This document shows, in pieces, positions 1 to 8,710 of a DNA stretch of 64,000 nucleotides. The DNA is from Vibrio cidicii. Its GTDB lineage: Bacteria > Pseudomonadota > Gammaproteobacteria > Enterobacterales > Vibrionaceae. The position numbers and the translations under genes were made by a program. The notes beneath the pieces are model-generated. The model worked only from the letters and a program-made list of their open reading frames with translations. It was not told the origin of the DNA and did no database searches. Position 1 is the stretch's first letter; each line of letters starts with the position of its first letter. The stretch lies in the NCBI RefSeq assembly GCF_009763805.1, contig NZ_CP046804.1:1674001-1738000 (forward strand), in the 5' to 3' direction.

Positions 1-68
1 GCTTGTGAAAGCTCTTCTAAGTCGTTTACCAGCCTGACAAGTTTTTCGTCCAGTTCTTTTGAGTTCAT
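1..68 (-). CDS. partial hypothetical protein, N-terminus only
   Basis: An ATG on the - strand at 66-68 opens a reading frame beginning MNSKELDEKLVRLV that runs off the left edge without a stop. The charged, leucine-spaced residues look like an amphipathic helix or coiled coil. It is divergent from mod, with about 190 bases between the two starts. No clear Shine-Dalgarno was seen and only 22 codons are visible, so the call rests on the open frame and position alone. Confidence 0.4.
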   Translation of the reverse strand, partial: MNSKELDEKLVRLVNDLEELSQ

Positions 69-258
69 TTGATTGTCTATTACCTAACCTATTGTATTAC
101 TGACGATAATCATTGTAGAAAATCATTAAGAACGAATCTTATCTGATAGTCGTAGAAGCGGATATTATTATGCATTCCGTCAAGATTTTTCTAACTGTTT
201 AGTGTATCATATGGCAAATTTTTGACTAATAAATCATCTACTTATATCAGGTTATTAT

Positions 259-2208
259 ATGAACAAAGAAACGCTTTTCTCAAACACAGAAACTGCGAAC
301 AGCAAGCAGTTAGAGATCTTGCAGAAGCATTTCCCACAATGCTTTGATAAGCAAGGGAACTTTATTCAAGAAAAGTTGCTTGAAGTAGTGAAGTCGTCTG
401 ATGTTGAGCTTTCGAAAGAATCATATTCTCTAAATTGGTTAGGCAAGTCTTACGCCCGTTTACTAACCAACTTACCGCCTAAAACGCTGTTAAACGAAGA
501 TAAAGAACATAACCAACTTGATACGAACAAAGACAGTCAAAACTTGCTGATCAAAGGCGATAACCTTGAAGTTTTGAAGCACATGGTTAACGCCTACTCT
601 GAAAAGGTGAAAATGATCTACATCGACCCACCATATAACACGGGTTCTGATGGTTTTGTTTATAACGATGATCGCAAGTTTACACCGCAACAACTTAGTG
701 AGTTAGCTGGAATCGATCTTGATGAAGCACAGCGCATTCTTGATTTCACGGCAAAAGGTTCAAGCAGTCATAGTGCTTGGTTAACCTTTATGTATCCACG
801 TTTATATATTGCCAGAGAATTTTTGTGTGATGATGGATTAATTTATATCTCTATTGATGATAACGAATCTGCACAATTAAAAATTCTTTGTGATGAAATC
901 TTCGGCGAACAAAACCTATTAAGTCAGTTTACTTGGAGAACGGATGGAAACTTTGATAATCAAGCTAAAATCAAAGTAAACCACGAATATATTTTATGCT
1001 ATGCAAAACGTGCTGATTTGTTTAGTTTTCCAAATTTGGTTGATCCAAACGTAGATGAATCCAGCAAATTATTTAACAATAAAATAATAAATACTATTGT
1101 TAAAAATGGTTCAAAAAACCCAATTAGCAAAGTGGTACTTCCTATTGGATTTAAAGCCAATTTTGATAATGGAGTTATTAAAGCCCGTAATGACTCGTAT
1201 CCATATTTTCATAATGATGCAATTATAAAAAATGGAAAACTGGTTAATGAAGTAACAGTAGAGAGTGGGTGGAGTTCAAAAAGAAACCTTGAGTTGTACA
1301 TCGGTAATAATCTGAAACCAACACTTGATACAAAAGGTCAATTTACAGATTACTGGTTAACAGAAAATGGTGCTATTGAGAGCGTAAAAGAGCGTTCTAT
1401 ACAAAGTCATGTTGTTAGTGTTCTTATGAACATGGGCAATACACAGAGTATGGGATCACAACTTAGCAAAGAATTTGATATTCCATTTTCATACCCTAAA
1501 CCACTTTCTTTAGTAAAATATCTAATATCAGTAGCGTGTGATAAAGCTGACTGTATTATTATGGATTTCTTTTCTGGTTCAGGCACAACCGCTCACTCTG
1601 CAATGGAGCTGAATTGCACTGAAAATTTATCAAGAAAAACCATATCAATTCAGTTACCTGAATTGACAACAGAAAGTAGCGATGCATATCTGGCTGGCTA
1701 TAAGACGGTATTTGACATAACTAAGCAACGACTTATTAAAGCGGCTAACCAGTTATCTGAACGCTACCCTGATTACAAAGGTGATCTTGGTTTCAAGATT
1801 TTCGAAACAGTTGAAGACTTTCGAGTAAGAGATGAAGGTGAACTAACCCTTGAAAACCACTCATTCTTTGATGATGCTGTTCTAACTGATGAGCAATATA
1901 ACACTCTACTTACAACGTGGTGTGTTTATGACGGTAGCCTATTAACAACACCAATCCAAGATGTAGATTTGAATGGCTACACTGCGCATCTGTGCGACAA
2001 ACGCTTGTATCTGATCGCACCTAACTTCAACAGCGAGACAATCAAAGCTTTGCTTCACGAACTCGACAACAACAAAGATTTTGAACCTAACAAAGTCGTG
2101 TTCTACGGAAACAATTTCGATAGTGCAAAGCAAATGGAACTAAACGAAGCCCTGAAAGGCTACGCGAATAAAAAGTCTCTTGAAATTGATTTGGTGGTAA
2201 GAAACTGA
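259..2208 (+). CDS. mod: type III restriction-modification DNA adenine methyltransferase (Mod)
   Basis: Mod subunit of a type III restriction-modification system: it transfers a methyl group from S-adenosylmethionine to the N6 of adenine in an asymmetric site and supplies the site specificity for the Res subunit. The catalytic motif DPPY is at residues 123-126, inside MIYIDPPYNTG, and the SAM-binding motif FSGSG at 438-442. This order (motif IV before motif I) is the beta class typical of type III Mod proteins. The region between, about 240-430, should hold the target-recognition domain, the part that varies between systems. At 649 aa it is a normal full length. The gene is followed one base after its stop by res, so the two are one operon. 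It is visibly less A+T-rich than most of the window, suggesting acquired cargo. The recognition sequence cannot be read from the protein. Confidence 0.96.
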   Translation: MNKETLFSNTETANSKQLEILQKHFPQCFDKQGNFIQEKLLEVVKSSDVELSKESYSLNWLGKSYARLLTNLPPKTLLNEDKEHNQLDTNKDSQNLLIKGDNLEVLKHMVNAYSEKVKMIYIDPPYNTGSDGFVYNDDRKFTPQQLSELAGIDLDEAQRILDFTAKGSSSHSAWLTFMYPRLYIAREFLCDDGLIYISIDDNESAQLKILCDEIFGEQNLLSQFTWRTDGNFDNQAKIKVNHEYILCYAKRADLFSFPNLVDPNVDESSKLFNNKIINTIVKNGSKNPISKVVLPIGFKANFDNGVIKARNDSYPYFHNDAIIKNGKLVNEVTVESGWSSKRNLELYIGNNLKPTLDTKGQFTDYWLTENGAIESVKERSIQSHVVSVLMNMGNTQSMGSQLSKEFDIPFSYPKPLSLVKYLISVACDKADCIIMDFFSGSGTTAHSAMELNCTENLSRKTISIQLPELTTESSDAYLAGYKTVFDITKQRLIKAANQLSERYPDYKGDLGFKIFETVEDFRVRDEGELTLENHSFFDDAVLTDEQYNTLLTTWCVYDGSLLTTPIQDVDLNGYTAHLCDKRLYLIAPNFNSETIKALLHELDNNKDFEPNKVVFYGNNFDSAKQMELNEALKGYANKKSLEIDLVVRN

Positions 2209-2209
2209 T

Positions 2210-5122
2210 ATGTCAAAAGGTTTTACTTTCGAAAAAAACTTGCCGCACCAGCAAACAGGCGTTGATGCTGTTACAACGGTTTTCTTAGGTGCTGAACCTA
2301 AGCAATCAAATGACGCAACCATGCGTATATTAGCCAACCCTGAATTAGAGCTTTCAGATGCTCAATACTACTCAAACATCAAAATGGTTCACGAGTATAA
2401 CCGCATCGACCATATACCAGAGCATTATAATGCCAAGAGCAACATCATCGATGTTTCTATGGAAACTGGTACTGGTAAAACTTACACGTATACCAAAACG
2501 ATGTTCGATTTGAATAAATCTTTTGGTATTAACAAATTCATCGTGGTTGTCCCTACCCTTTCGATCAAAGCTGGCACAGTCAACTTCTTGAAAAGTGATG
2601 CGTTAAAGGAGCATTTCAGAGATGACTACGAGCGTGAGATCAAAACGTATGTTGTGGAAAGTCAAAAGAGTTCTGGCAAAAACACCAAAACTTATATGCC
2701 GCAAGCCATACATGATTTTGTTGAAGCAAGTAACTTCAATAAGAGCTACATACACGTTCTCATCATCAACTCAGGAATGATTAACTCCAAGTCATTAACT
2801 GAAACCTATGATGTTGGCTTATTAGACAATCAATTCGATACGCCTTTTTCGGCAATCAGTGCGGTAAAACCATTCATCATCATTGATGAGCCGCACAAGT
2901 TCCCAACTGCCCGTAAAACTTGGGAAAACATCGAGAAGTTTAATGCTCAGTACATCATTCGTTATGGTGCAACATTTAACAATGACTATAAAAACCTGGT
3001 CTATCGCTTAACGGCCGTTGATGCATTCAACGACGACTTGGTTAAAGGCATTGATGCGTATATTGAAGATGTTGTTGGTGATGACAATGCAAGCCTAAAA
3101 TTCATCAAGTCTGATGGTAAAGAAGCGACATTTGAGCTAAACGAGAATGGTGCTAAGAGCGTGTTTAAACTTGCAAAGGGCGAATCTCTTTCAAAAACAC
3201 ACTCAGCAATCCATGATCTTGTTATTGATGCATTGAACAAAACCACAGTTGCTTTGAGTAATGGTATTGAGCTGAAAACTGGCGGTTCAATTAACCCATA
3301 TTCATACTCGCAAACGCTTGAAGACAATATGATGCGCAAAGCGATCAAAGAACACTTCAAGTTGGAAAGGCACTATTTAACGCTCACGCCACGCATCAAA
3401 CCGCTAACGCTATTCTTCATCGACGATATCGAAGGCTATCGTGATGGAAATGATATTTCTGGTAGTTTAAAAACTAAGTTTGAAGAGTGGGTTGTTGCAG
3501 AAGCAAAAGAACTGCTTAAAACAGAGAAGGACGCTTTTTATAAAGCGTATTTAGAGCAAACCATCGATGATGTATCAGTCGTTCACGGTGGTTATTTCTC
3601 AAAGGATAACAGCGATAAAGATGAAAAGATCGAGCAAGAGATTAACGAAATCTTACACGACAAAGAAAAACTGCTCTCGCTCGACAATCCAAGACGATTC
3701 ATTTTCTCAAAGTGGACACTACGTGAAGGTTGGGATAACCCTAACGTGTTTCAGATCTGTAAACTCCGTTCAAGCGGCAGTGTCACATCAAAACTGCAAG
3801 AAGTTGGTCGTGGTCTACGTTTGCCAGTAAATGAGTTTATGGCGCGTGATAAGCGCGGTCCTTTTACTCTCAACTACTATGTTGACTTTACAGAGAAAGA
3901 CTTTGTTAATCAGCTTGTTCAAGAAGTGAATAACAGCTCGTTTAAAGAGACAGTTCCAAGCAAGCTGACTCAGGACATCAAAGACAAGATATTTGCCAAA
4001 TACCCTGATATATCATCTTTTGATCTGATGGTAGATCTTGTTGGGAAGAACATTATCGACAAAAACGAGAATTTTATTGGCTCTGATGCTTACTCAAAAT
4101 TGAAGTCTGAGTATCCGCAAGCCTTCCCTGCTGGCGTTAAGAAAGACAAAATTAAGAAAGCAAATGGCAGTCAAAAACGCACAAAAATGCGCGTGGGTAA
4201 GTTCGATGAGCTTAGAGAACTGTGGAATCTAATCAATCAAAAAGCCGTGTTAGAATACCAAATTGCTGATGAGAGTGAGTTCAAATCTCTCTTCAAGTCT
4301 TACCTACTCGATGAAGCAAGTAAATTTAAGAAAACTGGCGTTCAAACTCGTATCGAAAAGGTTTATATCCACAACGATATCGCTATGTCGAAAAGCATCC
4401 TTGGGACTGATGATGACTTTTCTAAGTTTAGTACGATGAGCTATTCAGAGTTTTTGCCTAAACTTTCTCAGGAAATGTTCATCAAGCTATCGACACTACA
4501 CCAAGTATTCTGTGAAGTTCGTGAAACGATAGACATTACTGAGTATATGAACATTCAGACTATTCGTAAGATTAAGTCGGGTTTCAGTAAATACTTGCTT
4601 AATAACTCATTTACGAAGTTTGCCTTGGGTTACAACGTTATCTCGAACACGATGCACCCTACTAAGTTCACTGATGCTGATGGTGAACCGCTGAAAGATG
4701 TATTGTCGAGTGATCTTGGTGTTCTACATGACAATGAAAAACCACCAGTAGATTCATACTTGTTCGAAGAAGTTTTTTACGATTCTGAATTGGAACGATT
4801 GAACATTACAGAAGGTGAAATTCAATGTGTCGTAGTGTTTACCAAAATACCTAAAAACTCAATCAAGATACCTGTTGCTGGCGGTTACTCATATTCACCA
4901 GACTTTGCTTATGTTGTAAAAACAGACTCAGGTGATTATCTGAACTTCATCATCGAGACTAAGAATGTTGATGGTCAAGATAGTCTAAGGCTTGAAGAAC
5001 AACGTAAGATTGAACACGCGCAAGCACTGTTCAACAAGATAAAAGACGTAAAAGTTGAGTTTAGAACTCAGTTTAAGGATGACGCGATACTCGATATCAT
5101 TCGTGAACACGCAACCGCTTAA
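2210..5122 (+). CDS. res: type III restriction endonuclease subunit (Res)
   Basis: Res subunit: an ATP-dependent superfamily 2 helicase/translocase fused to an endonuclease, which together with Mod cleaves DNA between head-to-head unmethylated sites. The Walker A motif TGTGKT is at residues 86-91 and the DEAD-box variant DEPH at 226-229, the form usual in type III Res. A GRGLRLP segment, helicase motif VI-like, follows in the second RecA domain near 542-548. The C-terminal nuclease has a PD...ExK core: D898 in SPDFAYV, and E916-x-K918 in ETKN. At 970 aa it is full length with all catalytic motifs present. It starts one base after mod stops, so expression is coupled. It should degrade incoming unmodified DNA and may also stabilise the plasmid by post-segregational killing (inference). 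Confidence 0.96.
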   Translation: MSKGFTFEKNLPHQQTGVDAVTTVFLGAEPKQSNDATMRILANPELELSDAQYYSNIKMVHEYNRIDHIPEHYNAKSNIIDVSMETGTGKTYTYTKTMFDLNKSFGINKFIVVVPTLSIKAGTVNFLKSDALKEHFRDDYEREIKTYVVESQKSSGKNTKTYMPQAIHDFVEASNFNKSYIHVLIINSGMINSKSLTETYDVGLLDNQFDTPFSAISAVKPFIIIDEPHKFPTARKTWENIEKFNAQYIIRYGATFNNDYKNLVYRLTAVDAFNDDLVKGIDAYIEDVVGDDNASLKFIKSDGKEATFELNENGAKSVFKLAKGESLSKTHSAIHDLVIDALNKTTVALSNGIELKTGGSINPYSYSQTLEDNMMRKAIKEHFKLERHYLTLTPRIKPLTLFFIDDIEGYRDGNDISGSLKTKFEEWVVAEAKELLKTEKDAFYKAYLEQTIDDVSVVHGGYFSKDNSDKDEKIEQEINEILHDKEKLLSLDNPRRFIFSKWTLREGWDNPNVFQICKLRSSGSVTSKLQEVGRGLRLPVNEFMARDKRGPFTLNYYVDFTEKDFVNQLVQEVNNSSFKETVPSKLTQDIKDKIFAKYPDISSFDLMVDLVGKNIIDKNENFIGSDAYSKLKSEYPQAFPAGVKKDKIKKANGSQKRTKMRVGKFDELRELWNLINQKAVLEYQIADESEFKSLFKSYLLDEASKFKKTGVQTRIEKVYIHNDIAMSKSILGTDDDFSKFSTMSYSEFLPKLSQEMFIKLSTLHQVFCEVRETIDITEYMNIQTIRKIKSGFSKYLLNNSFTKFALGYNVISNTMHPTKFTDADGEPLKDVLSSDLGVLHDNEKPPVDSYLFEEVFYDSELERLNITEGEIQCVVVFTKIPKNSIKIPVAGGYSYSPDFAYVVKTDSGDYLNFIIETKNVDGQDSLRLEEQRKIEHAQALFNKIKDVKVEFRTQFKDDAILDIIREHATA

Positions 5123-5134
5123 CTGAATCACTTT

Positions 5135-5163
5135 AAAGGCTACTGCGGTAGCCTTTTCTTTTG
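5135..5163 (+). terminator. rho-independent terminator after res
   Basis: AAAGGCTAC and GTAGCCTTT form a 9-bp stem around TGCG, followed by TTCTTTT, 12 bases after the res stop. Confidence 0.85.
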
Positions 5164-5310
5164 TTCAATGTACACCCAAATCGATAAGATTCGTGTATCG
5201 TTTTTTAAAGAAGATTTAAGCTATACAAGGGCTGGCAGACATTTCATCGCTGAACTATTGACGAATTTCAGAGGAATCAGGAATATACTTTCTTTTTAGG
5301 AGTGCTAAAA

Positions 5311-5622
5311 ATGGCTAAAAAGAAACTTTCTGAACAACTACCGACACTTGCACGTAAAGCGTTTGAAAATTGTTCGTCAGATCAATACATTGCGATTCAT
5401 CAAGACATGCAAAGTCGAATCTTCAAAGCTGAACTGTTCGTACCAGCCATGAATTTGCTAATGCAATTGAAGCCAGAAGCACGAATTCAATATGTAATGC
5501 TTGAAGAGCTTGAATACAGGGAAAAGTTTTTAGAGATTGGTTTGATAAAACAAACAAAGAAAGGCGGTGCAGACACATACATCGTTCCAAAAAACGTAGC
5601 ATTTTGTGGTATTGAAAAATAG
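5311..5622 (+). CDS. small hypothetical protein
   Basis: A 103-aa protein with a basic N-terminus (MAKKKLSEQLP). It has no membrane segment and no family I recognise. ATG at 5311 is preferred over the in-frame GTG at 5302 because TAGGAG at 5297-5302 is then correctly spaced. It stands alone, with its own upstream region, between the res terminator and a bidirectional hairpin. A stable small protein beside a restriction system could be a regulator, but nothing in its sequence shows that. It converges with the next gene. Confidence 0.75.
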   Translation: MAKKKLSEQLPTLARKAFENCSSDQYIAIHQDMQSRIFKAELFVPAMNLLMQLKPEARIQYVMLEELEYREKFLEIGLIKQTKKGGADTYIVPKNVAFCGIEK

Positions 5623-5673
5623 GTCTTAAAGCGAATATTGTTACTTTTGCAATTTTTACAATATGCACAAGAA

Positions 5674-5693
5674 AGAGAAGCAAATGCTTCTCT
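5674..5693. terminator. bidirectional terminator hairpin
   Basis: AGAGAAGC-AAAT-GCTTCTCT is a perfect 8-bp stem between convergent genes. The - strand side runs into TTTCTT. A one-mismatch TTGCAA-N3-TTGCAA box lies just before it at 5647-5661. Confidence 0.75.
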
Positions 5694-5698
5694 TCTAA

Positions 5699-6199
5699 TT
5701 ACATAAATCTCTGTTGAAACTCAGGATTATTCTTGAACATTTTAAAGATGTATCGAGACAATCTTTTATCGATAAATCTGAATTTCGCTTTTTTACCATC
5801 AACTTTAACATGTTTGATTTTTGTCGTTCCTTTCACTTTGTTCAGCACATGCCCTGCTTTTGAAAGCTTTGAATCCAATAGCTTTTCATTGTAGTCAACG
5901 TCATTGTCGTGCATCCAATCTTCGATTGCTGTGATCATCATGGTGTTCAGATCTTGATTGATGATTAGTTTGTATTCGTATAGTTCTGAAATTGAATCAT
6001 AAATTAAGTGATAGTAGTTCAAGGGAATGTATAAAGAACGTTCGTTTTCAACTCTCTCAACTAAGTTATGATCAATCAATAAGTCTGAAATGTATCTCAA
6101 TTTGCCGTCTTTAACTCTCAACAGTGTAGATGATGGCTCAACACCATCTACCGCTTTTAAAATTGCTTTTGTAATCTGTTTCATATCGTAAAGCTCCAT
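5699..6199 (-). CDS. hypothetical protein, 166 aa
   Basis: Soluble, mixed-charge protein beginning MELYDMKQITKAILK, with a basic C-terminal third (VKGTTKIKHVKVDGKKAKF) that could bind nucleic acid. The family is not recognised. The start at 6199 is chosen because its ATG overlaps the stop of the preceding gene as TAATG, the usual sign of translational coupling; an in-frame ATG at 6220 would add seven residues. It is the second gene of a two-gene operon. Confidence 0.75.
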   Translation of the reverse strand: MELYDMKQITKAILKAVDGVEPSSTLLRVKDGKLRYISDLLIDHNLVERVENERSLYIPLNYYHLIYDSISELYEYKLIINQDLNTMMITAIEDWMHDNDVDYNEKLLDSKLSKAGHVLNKVKGTTKIKHVKVDGKKAKFRFIDKRLSRYIFKMFKNNPEFQQRFM

Positions 6200-6786
6200 T
6201 ATCTTCTTCTTCTGTTGCATGAAGCTAATAAGTTTTTAACACGAGCATCAAACGCTTCTTTTGCTGCTTTTTCAAGTTTGTATAACTCATGATTTACAAC
6301 TCCACGTTCGAAGACAGGCGTAATTATCATGCTACGAAAGTGTTCGTACGAAAGCGGAACTTCTACTTTCATCTCTGCTTTTGTGCCATCTTCAAGCTCG
6401 ATATATACAATACCACCAACGCATGATGCTTCGCCTTTGTATGAATACAATTCTTCATCAGAAAAGTAATGAAGTTCAAATTCTCTTGAATAAATATCTG
6501 TTTTACCAACTTTTGCTGATTTAACAGCAGAAGTGTTGATCGGCAATGTCTTTTCATGTGCAAGCTGCTCTTTCAAGATTCTTGCTGCTTCAAACATTCT
6601 TTCAGCTTCTGCATTATTTTCTTCAACCCACTGAGTTAATTTTTCAAGTTTAGAAGGACCGACTTTCCATCTTTTCAATTGTGGAATCCATTCAGCACTC
6701 CAAAATTCATTTTTAAATGCGTCTTTCATGTCAAATGGAACATTTACTGCGTAGCTTCTCATATATTTTTCGATTGTCATTTTCAT
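6199..6786 (-). CDS. hypothetical protein with a DUF5710-like N-terminal motif
   Basis: A 195-aa protein starting at MKMTIEKYMRSYAV. ATG 6786 follows AAAGGAG at good spacing, while the longer frame upstream lacks a site. Its N-terminal stretch NVPFDMKDAFKNEFW...W.P..KRWKVGP resembles the short DUF5710 pattern (xVPFxxKDxxKxxGxxWxPxxKxWxV) found in plasmid and phage DNA-processing proteins; this match is from memory and tentative. A central helical region rich in A and E follows, then a beta-rich part (VGGIVYIELEDGTKAEM). It is the first gene of the operon with the 166-aa protein. A similar W-rich motif occurs in the protein at 13221-13991. Confidence 0.75.
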   Translation of the reverse strand: MKMTIEKYMRSYAVNVPFDMKDAFKNEFWSAEWIPQLKRWKVGPSKLEKLTQWVEENNAEAERMFEAARILKEQLAHEKTLPINTSAVKSAKVGKTDIYSREFELHYFSDEELYSYKGEASCVGGIVYIELEDGTKAEMKVEVPLSYEHFRSMIITPVFERGVVNHELYKLEKAAKEAFDARVKNLLASCNRRRR

Positions 6787-6948
6787 AGTTATTTCTCCTT
6801 TATTTAACTTATATAAATGTTTTACCATTTATATAAAACCCGTCAATATCCGAGACACATTCAAAACGACATTAAGACCAATTATTAGCTTTGTTAAGCC
6901 AAAAAATATTTTGAATTATTTTTAATAATTAGAAAAAAAAGAAAAAAA

Positions 6949-6970
6949 AAGAGAAGCATTTGCTTCCCTT
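6949..6970 (-). terminator. terminator of the 157-aa gene
   Basis: GAAGC-ATTT-GCTTC hairpin just past the stop at 6975; on the - strand it is followed by a long T run. Confidence 0.75.
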
Positions 6971-6974
6971 TCTT

Positions 6975-7448
6975 TTAAATACTTTCTGATTCAATAACCA
7001 TTTGAATTTCTTCTATTTCTTTGTTTTCGATTTTCTGTACAATTTGTTCATAACAATGTCTTTCTGCTGCTATTCTGAATGCATCTTCAAAGTCATCTTC
7101 ATCGAAATCTTCATCATCAGGATATGTACATTCTCTGTACTCAAATGTTGAATCAGCATTAACTTCATATTCATTTAGATCGAAACAACCAGTAAATGGA
7201 TCATCACCAATAGCTCGTAATTCACGATCAGTAATATCTAAAAGAAGTCCGTAGTTTGCATGAACGATTAAACCCGTTTCTTTTTCTTGATACGATACAC
7301 AATATAAGTCGTTTCTTAACGTTTTAACTTCATGCTCTATCGTTATGTAGTTAACATATGTAGAGCTTCTGTCGTACTCTTCACCTGCTACATAATTTTC
7401 GTCAATTATCTCAAAAGTGTATTCTTTATCTTCGTATTGAAATTTCAT
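6975..7448 (-). CDS. acidic hypothetical protein, 157 aa
   Basis: A strongly acidic cytoplasmic protein with an especially acidic patch (YPDDEDFDEDDFEDAF) near residues 109-124. AAGGAG lies at the right distance before ATG 7448. No known domain is recognised; such acidity is common in small phage and plasmid proteins that mimic DNA or bind basic partners, but that is only a possibility. Its upstream region is one copy of a duplicated 149-bp promoter module. Confidence 0.8.
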   Translation of the reverse strand: MKFQYEDKEYTFEIIDENYVAGEEYDRSSTYVNYITIEHEVKTLRNDLYCVSYQEKETGLIVHANYGLLLDITDRELRAIGDDPFTGCFDLNEYEVNADSTFEYRECTYPDDEDFDEDDFEDAFRIAAERHCYEQIVQKIENKEIEEIQMVIESESI

Positions 7449-7483
7449 ATCAGTTCTCCTTATTTCTTAATGATATATATATT

Positions 7484-7511
7484 TTTATAACATGCATATT
7501 AAAACTTGCAA
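7484..7511 (-). promoter_or_regulatory. promoter of the 157-aa gene
   Basis: On the - strand TTGCAA (7506-7511), a 16-base spacer and TATAAA (7484-7489) resemble a sigma-70 promoter. The leader to the start at 7448 is about 30 bases. The equivalent in copy 2 is at 8018-8045. Confidence 0.6.
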
Positions 7512-7588
7512 GAGACAATAGTTAAATTAATTTAAAACATTTACTTCAAACAATTAAATATTTCCTATAAATAAACAAATAATATTTT

Positions 7589-7603
7589 TTGCAAAACTTG
7601 CAA
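7589..7603. promoter_or_regulatory. TTGCAA-N3-TTGCAA box
   Basis: Perfect copy with spacer AAC, flanked by A/T tracts and followed by CCG. Because TTGCAA is self-complementary, the box is both a direct and an inverted repeat, as expected for a dimeric DNA-binding protein. Confidence 0.7.
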
Positions 7604-7688
7604 TTTTTCCGAAAAACAAAAAGATTTGGATGGGTAAACGCAAAACAAAAATCCACTGAAATAAGTGGATTTATAGTTGATGAATTTT

Positions 7689-7982
7689 TTATGGTCTATT
7701 TCTTCTTCTCGATTTCGGTTTGTTTTCTGGTTTTTGTTTTAATTCTTCATATTCATAAGAACCTTGTTCCGCTTGACGAATAACATCTAAACCATGTTGT
7801 CCAAACTTTTCTACAATGTCGTCTGAATCTTCATCTATTCCATAATCTCGAAGAATATCTTGAACCCTCTCATTTGTTGCATCATCAGCCATTAAACCTG
7901 ATTCTGGATAAGTTTCATGCTCACTTTTAATTCTATCTAATATTTCAACTAACATATCTGTATTTTTTAATTCATAACTCAT
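7689..7982 (-). CDS. small hypothetical protein, 97 aa
   Basis: Begins MSYELKNTDMLVEILDRIK and is acidic for most of its length, with a basic tail (KPENKPKSRRRNRP). ATG 7982 follows AAAGGAGA. No family is recognised. It has the same upstream module as the 157-aa gene, so the two should be co-regulated although separately transcribed. The acidic body with a basic tail could suit a small regulator or an antirestriction-type protein; the sequence does not decide. Confidence 0.75.
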   Translation of the reverse strand: MSYELKNTDMLVEILDRIKSEHETYPESGLMADDATNERVQDILRDYGIDEDSDDIVEKFGQHGLDVIRQAEQGSYEYEELKQKPENKPKSRRRNRP

Positions 7983-8001
7983 TATATATATCTCCTTTAG
8001 T

Positions 8002-8150
8002 TAATGATATATATATTTTTATAACATGCATATTAAAACTTGCAAGAGACAATGGTTAAATCAATTTAAAATATTTATTCCAAACGATTAAATATTGGCT
8101 TTAAATACATAAATAATATTTTTTGCAAAACTTGCAATTTTTCCGAAAAA
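8002..8150 (-). repeat. upstream module, copy 2 (149 bp direct repeat)
   Basis: Second copy of the module at 7468-7616, offset exactly 534 bases. It contains the equivalent promoter (8018-8045) and a perfect TTGCAA-AAC-TTGCAA box at 8123-8137. Confidence 0.9.
8123..8137. promoter_or_regulatory. TTGCAA-N3-TTGCAA box
   Basis: Perfect copy with spacer AAC inside module copy 2, about 78 bases upstream of the -35 element. Confidence 0.7.
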
Positions 8151-8176
8151 TTAAAAATACAACAACAAAGTTCTGA

Positions 8177-8695
8177 TTATTTTAGAGACAAAACTTTGCG
8201 CTTTTTCTTCTTCACTAAAATATCAACAGTTTTTTTATCTTTTGGCGCACCAAGAGTTTTTTTCTTCTTAACTTCAATCTGTGCAGCCTTTTGCGCTTGC
8301 TCTTTCTTAGCCTTAGCTTGTTTAGCCGCTTTACGAGCCGCTGCTTTTTCAGCTTTACGAGCTTTCATTTCTGCCGTAACAGATACAATTCCTTGCTGAA
8401 CTTTTTCAAGCAAGTCAGAACGTATAGGATATGTCTCAATGCGGTTTCCATACAGATCATGAAATACGTCATACTCACCGCTGACAGTAGCTTTCAACAC
8501 TCTCAGATCTTTCGTAGATGCAATAAAACTGCCCTTTCGTATTTCAGTCGTAGTGAATGGCTCAGAACGCTTGCTGTTCTCTTCGAAAAGCTGCTTCAAT
8601 ATCTGTGAACCTGCGACTGGTTTTGATTCCTTAAATACAGGGAAACTTTTAATCCAAAGGATTACTGGTCTTAAGTCTTTTTTTTGTTCGCTCAT
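8177..8695 (-). CDS. FinO/ProQ-like RNA-binding protein
   Basis: A 172-aa protein whose first 100 residues follow the FinO/ProQ pattern: FPVF near residue 18, KP...G then a helix (QILKQLFEE), a TTTEIRKGSF helix start, and the diagnostic VLKATVSG...FHDLYGN strand-turn near 67-85 (compare YLxxLxxGxxRxDLxG). A long alanine/lysine helix and a very basic tail (KKKKRKVLSLK) follow, as in ProQ and FinO, where such arms aid RNA duplexing. In that family the protein stabilises antisense RNAs and promotes pairing with target mRNAs; FinO represses F transfer. It lies directly downstream of rep and of the antisense RNA proposed here, the context in which such a protein would act. The identification is by motif pattern, not by search. 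Confidence 0.6.
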   Translation of the reverse strand: MSEQKKDLRPVILWIKSFPVFKESKPVAGSQILKQLFEENSKRSEPFTTTEIRKGSFIASTKDLRVLKATVSGEYDVFHDLYGNRIETYPIRSDLLEKVQQGIVSVTAEMKARKAEKAAARKAAKQAKAKKEQAQKAAQIEVKKKKTLGAPKDKKTVDILVKKKKRKVLSLK

Positions 8696-8710
8696 AATTA
8701 TCTCCTTAAA

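Larger units (their letters stand above)
7468..7616 (-). repeat. upstream module, copy 1 (149 bp direct repeat)
   Basis: Aligned without gaps to 8002-8150, with about 11 differences by eye. It holds a promoter (7484-7511) and a TTGCAA-N3-TTGCAA box (7589-7603). Diverged relatives sit upstream of the genes at 12388 and 13221. Confidence 0.9.

Noticed and set aside
7589..7603. TTGCAA-N3-TTGCAA as a terminator hairpin
   Set aside because: The possible stem is only six A+T-rich pairs with a three-base loop, and many copies lie well upstream of promoters.
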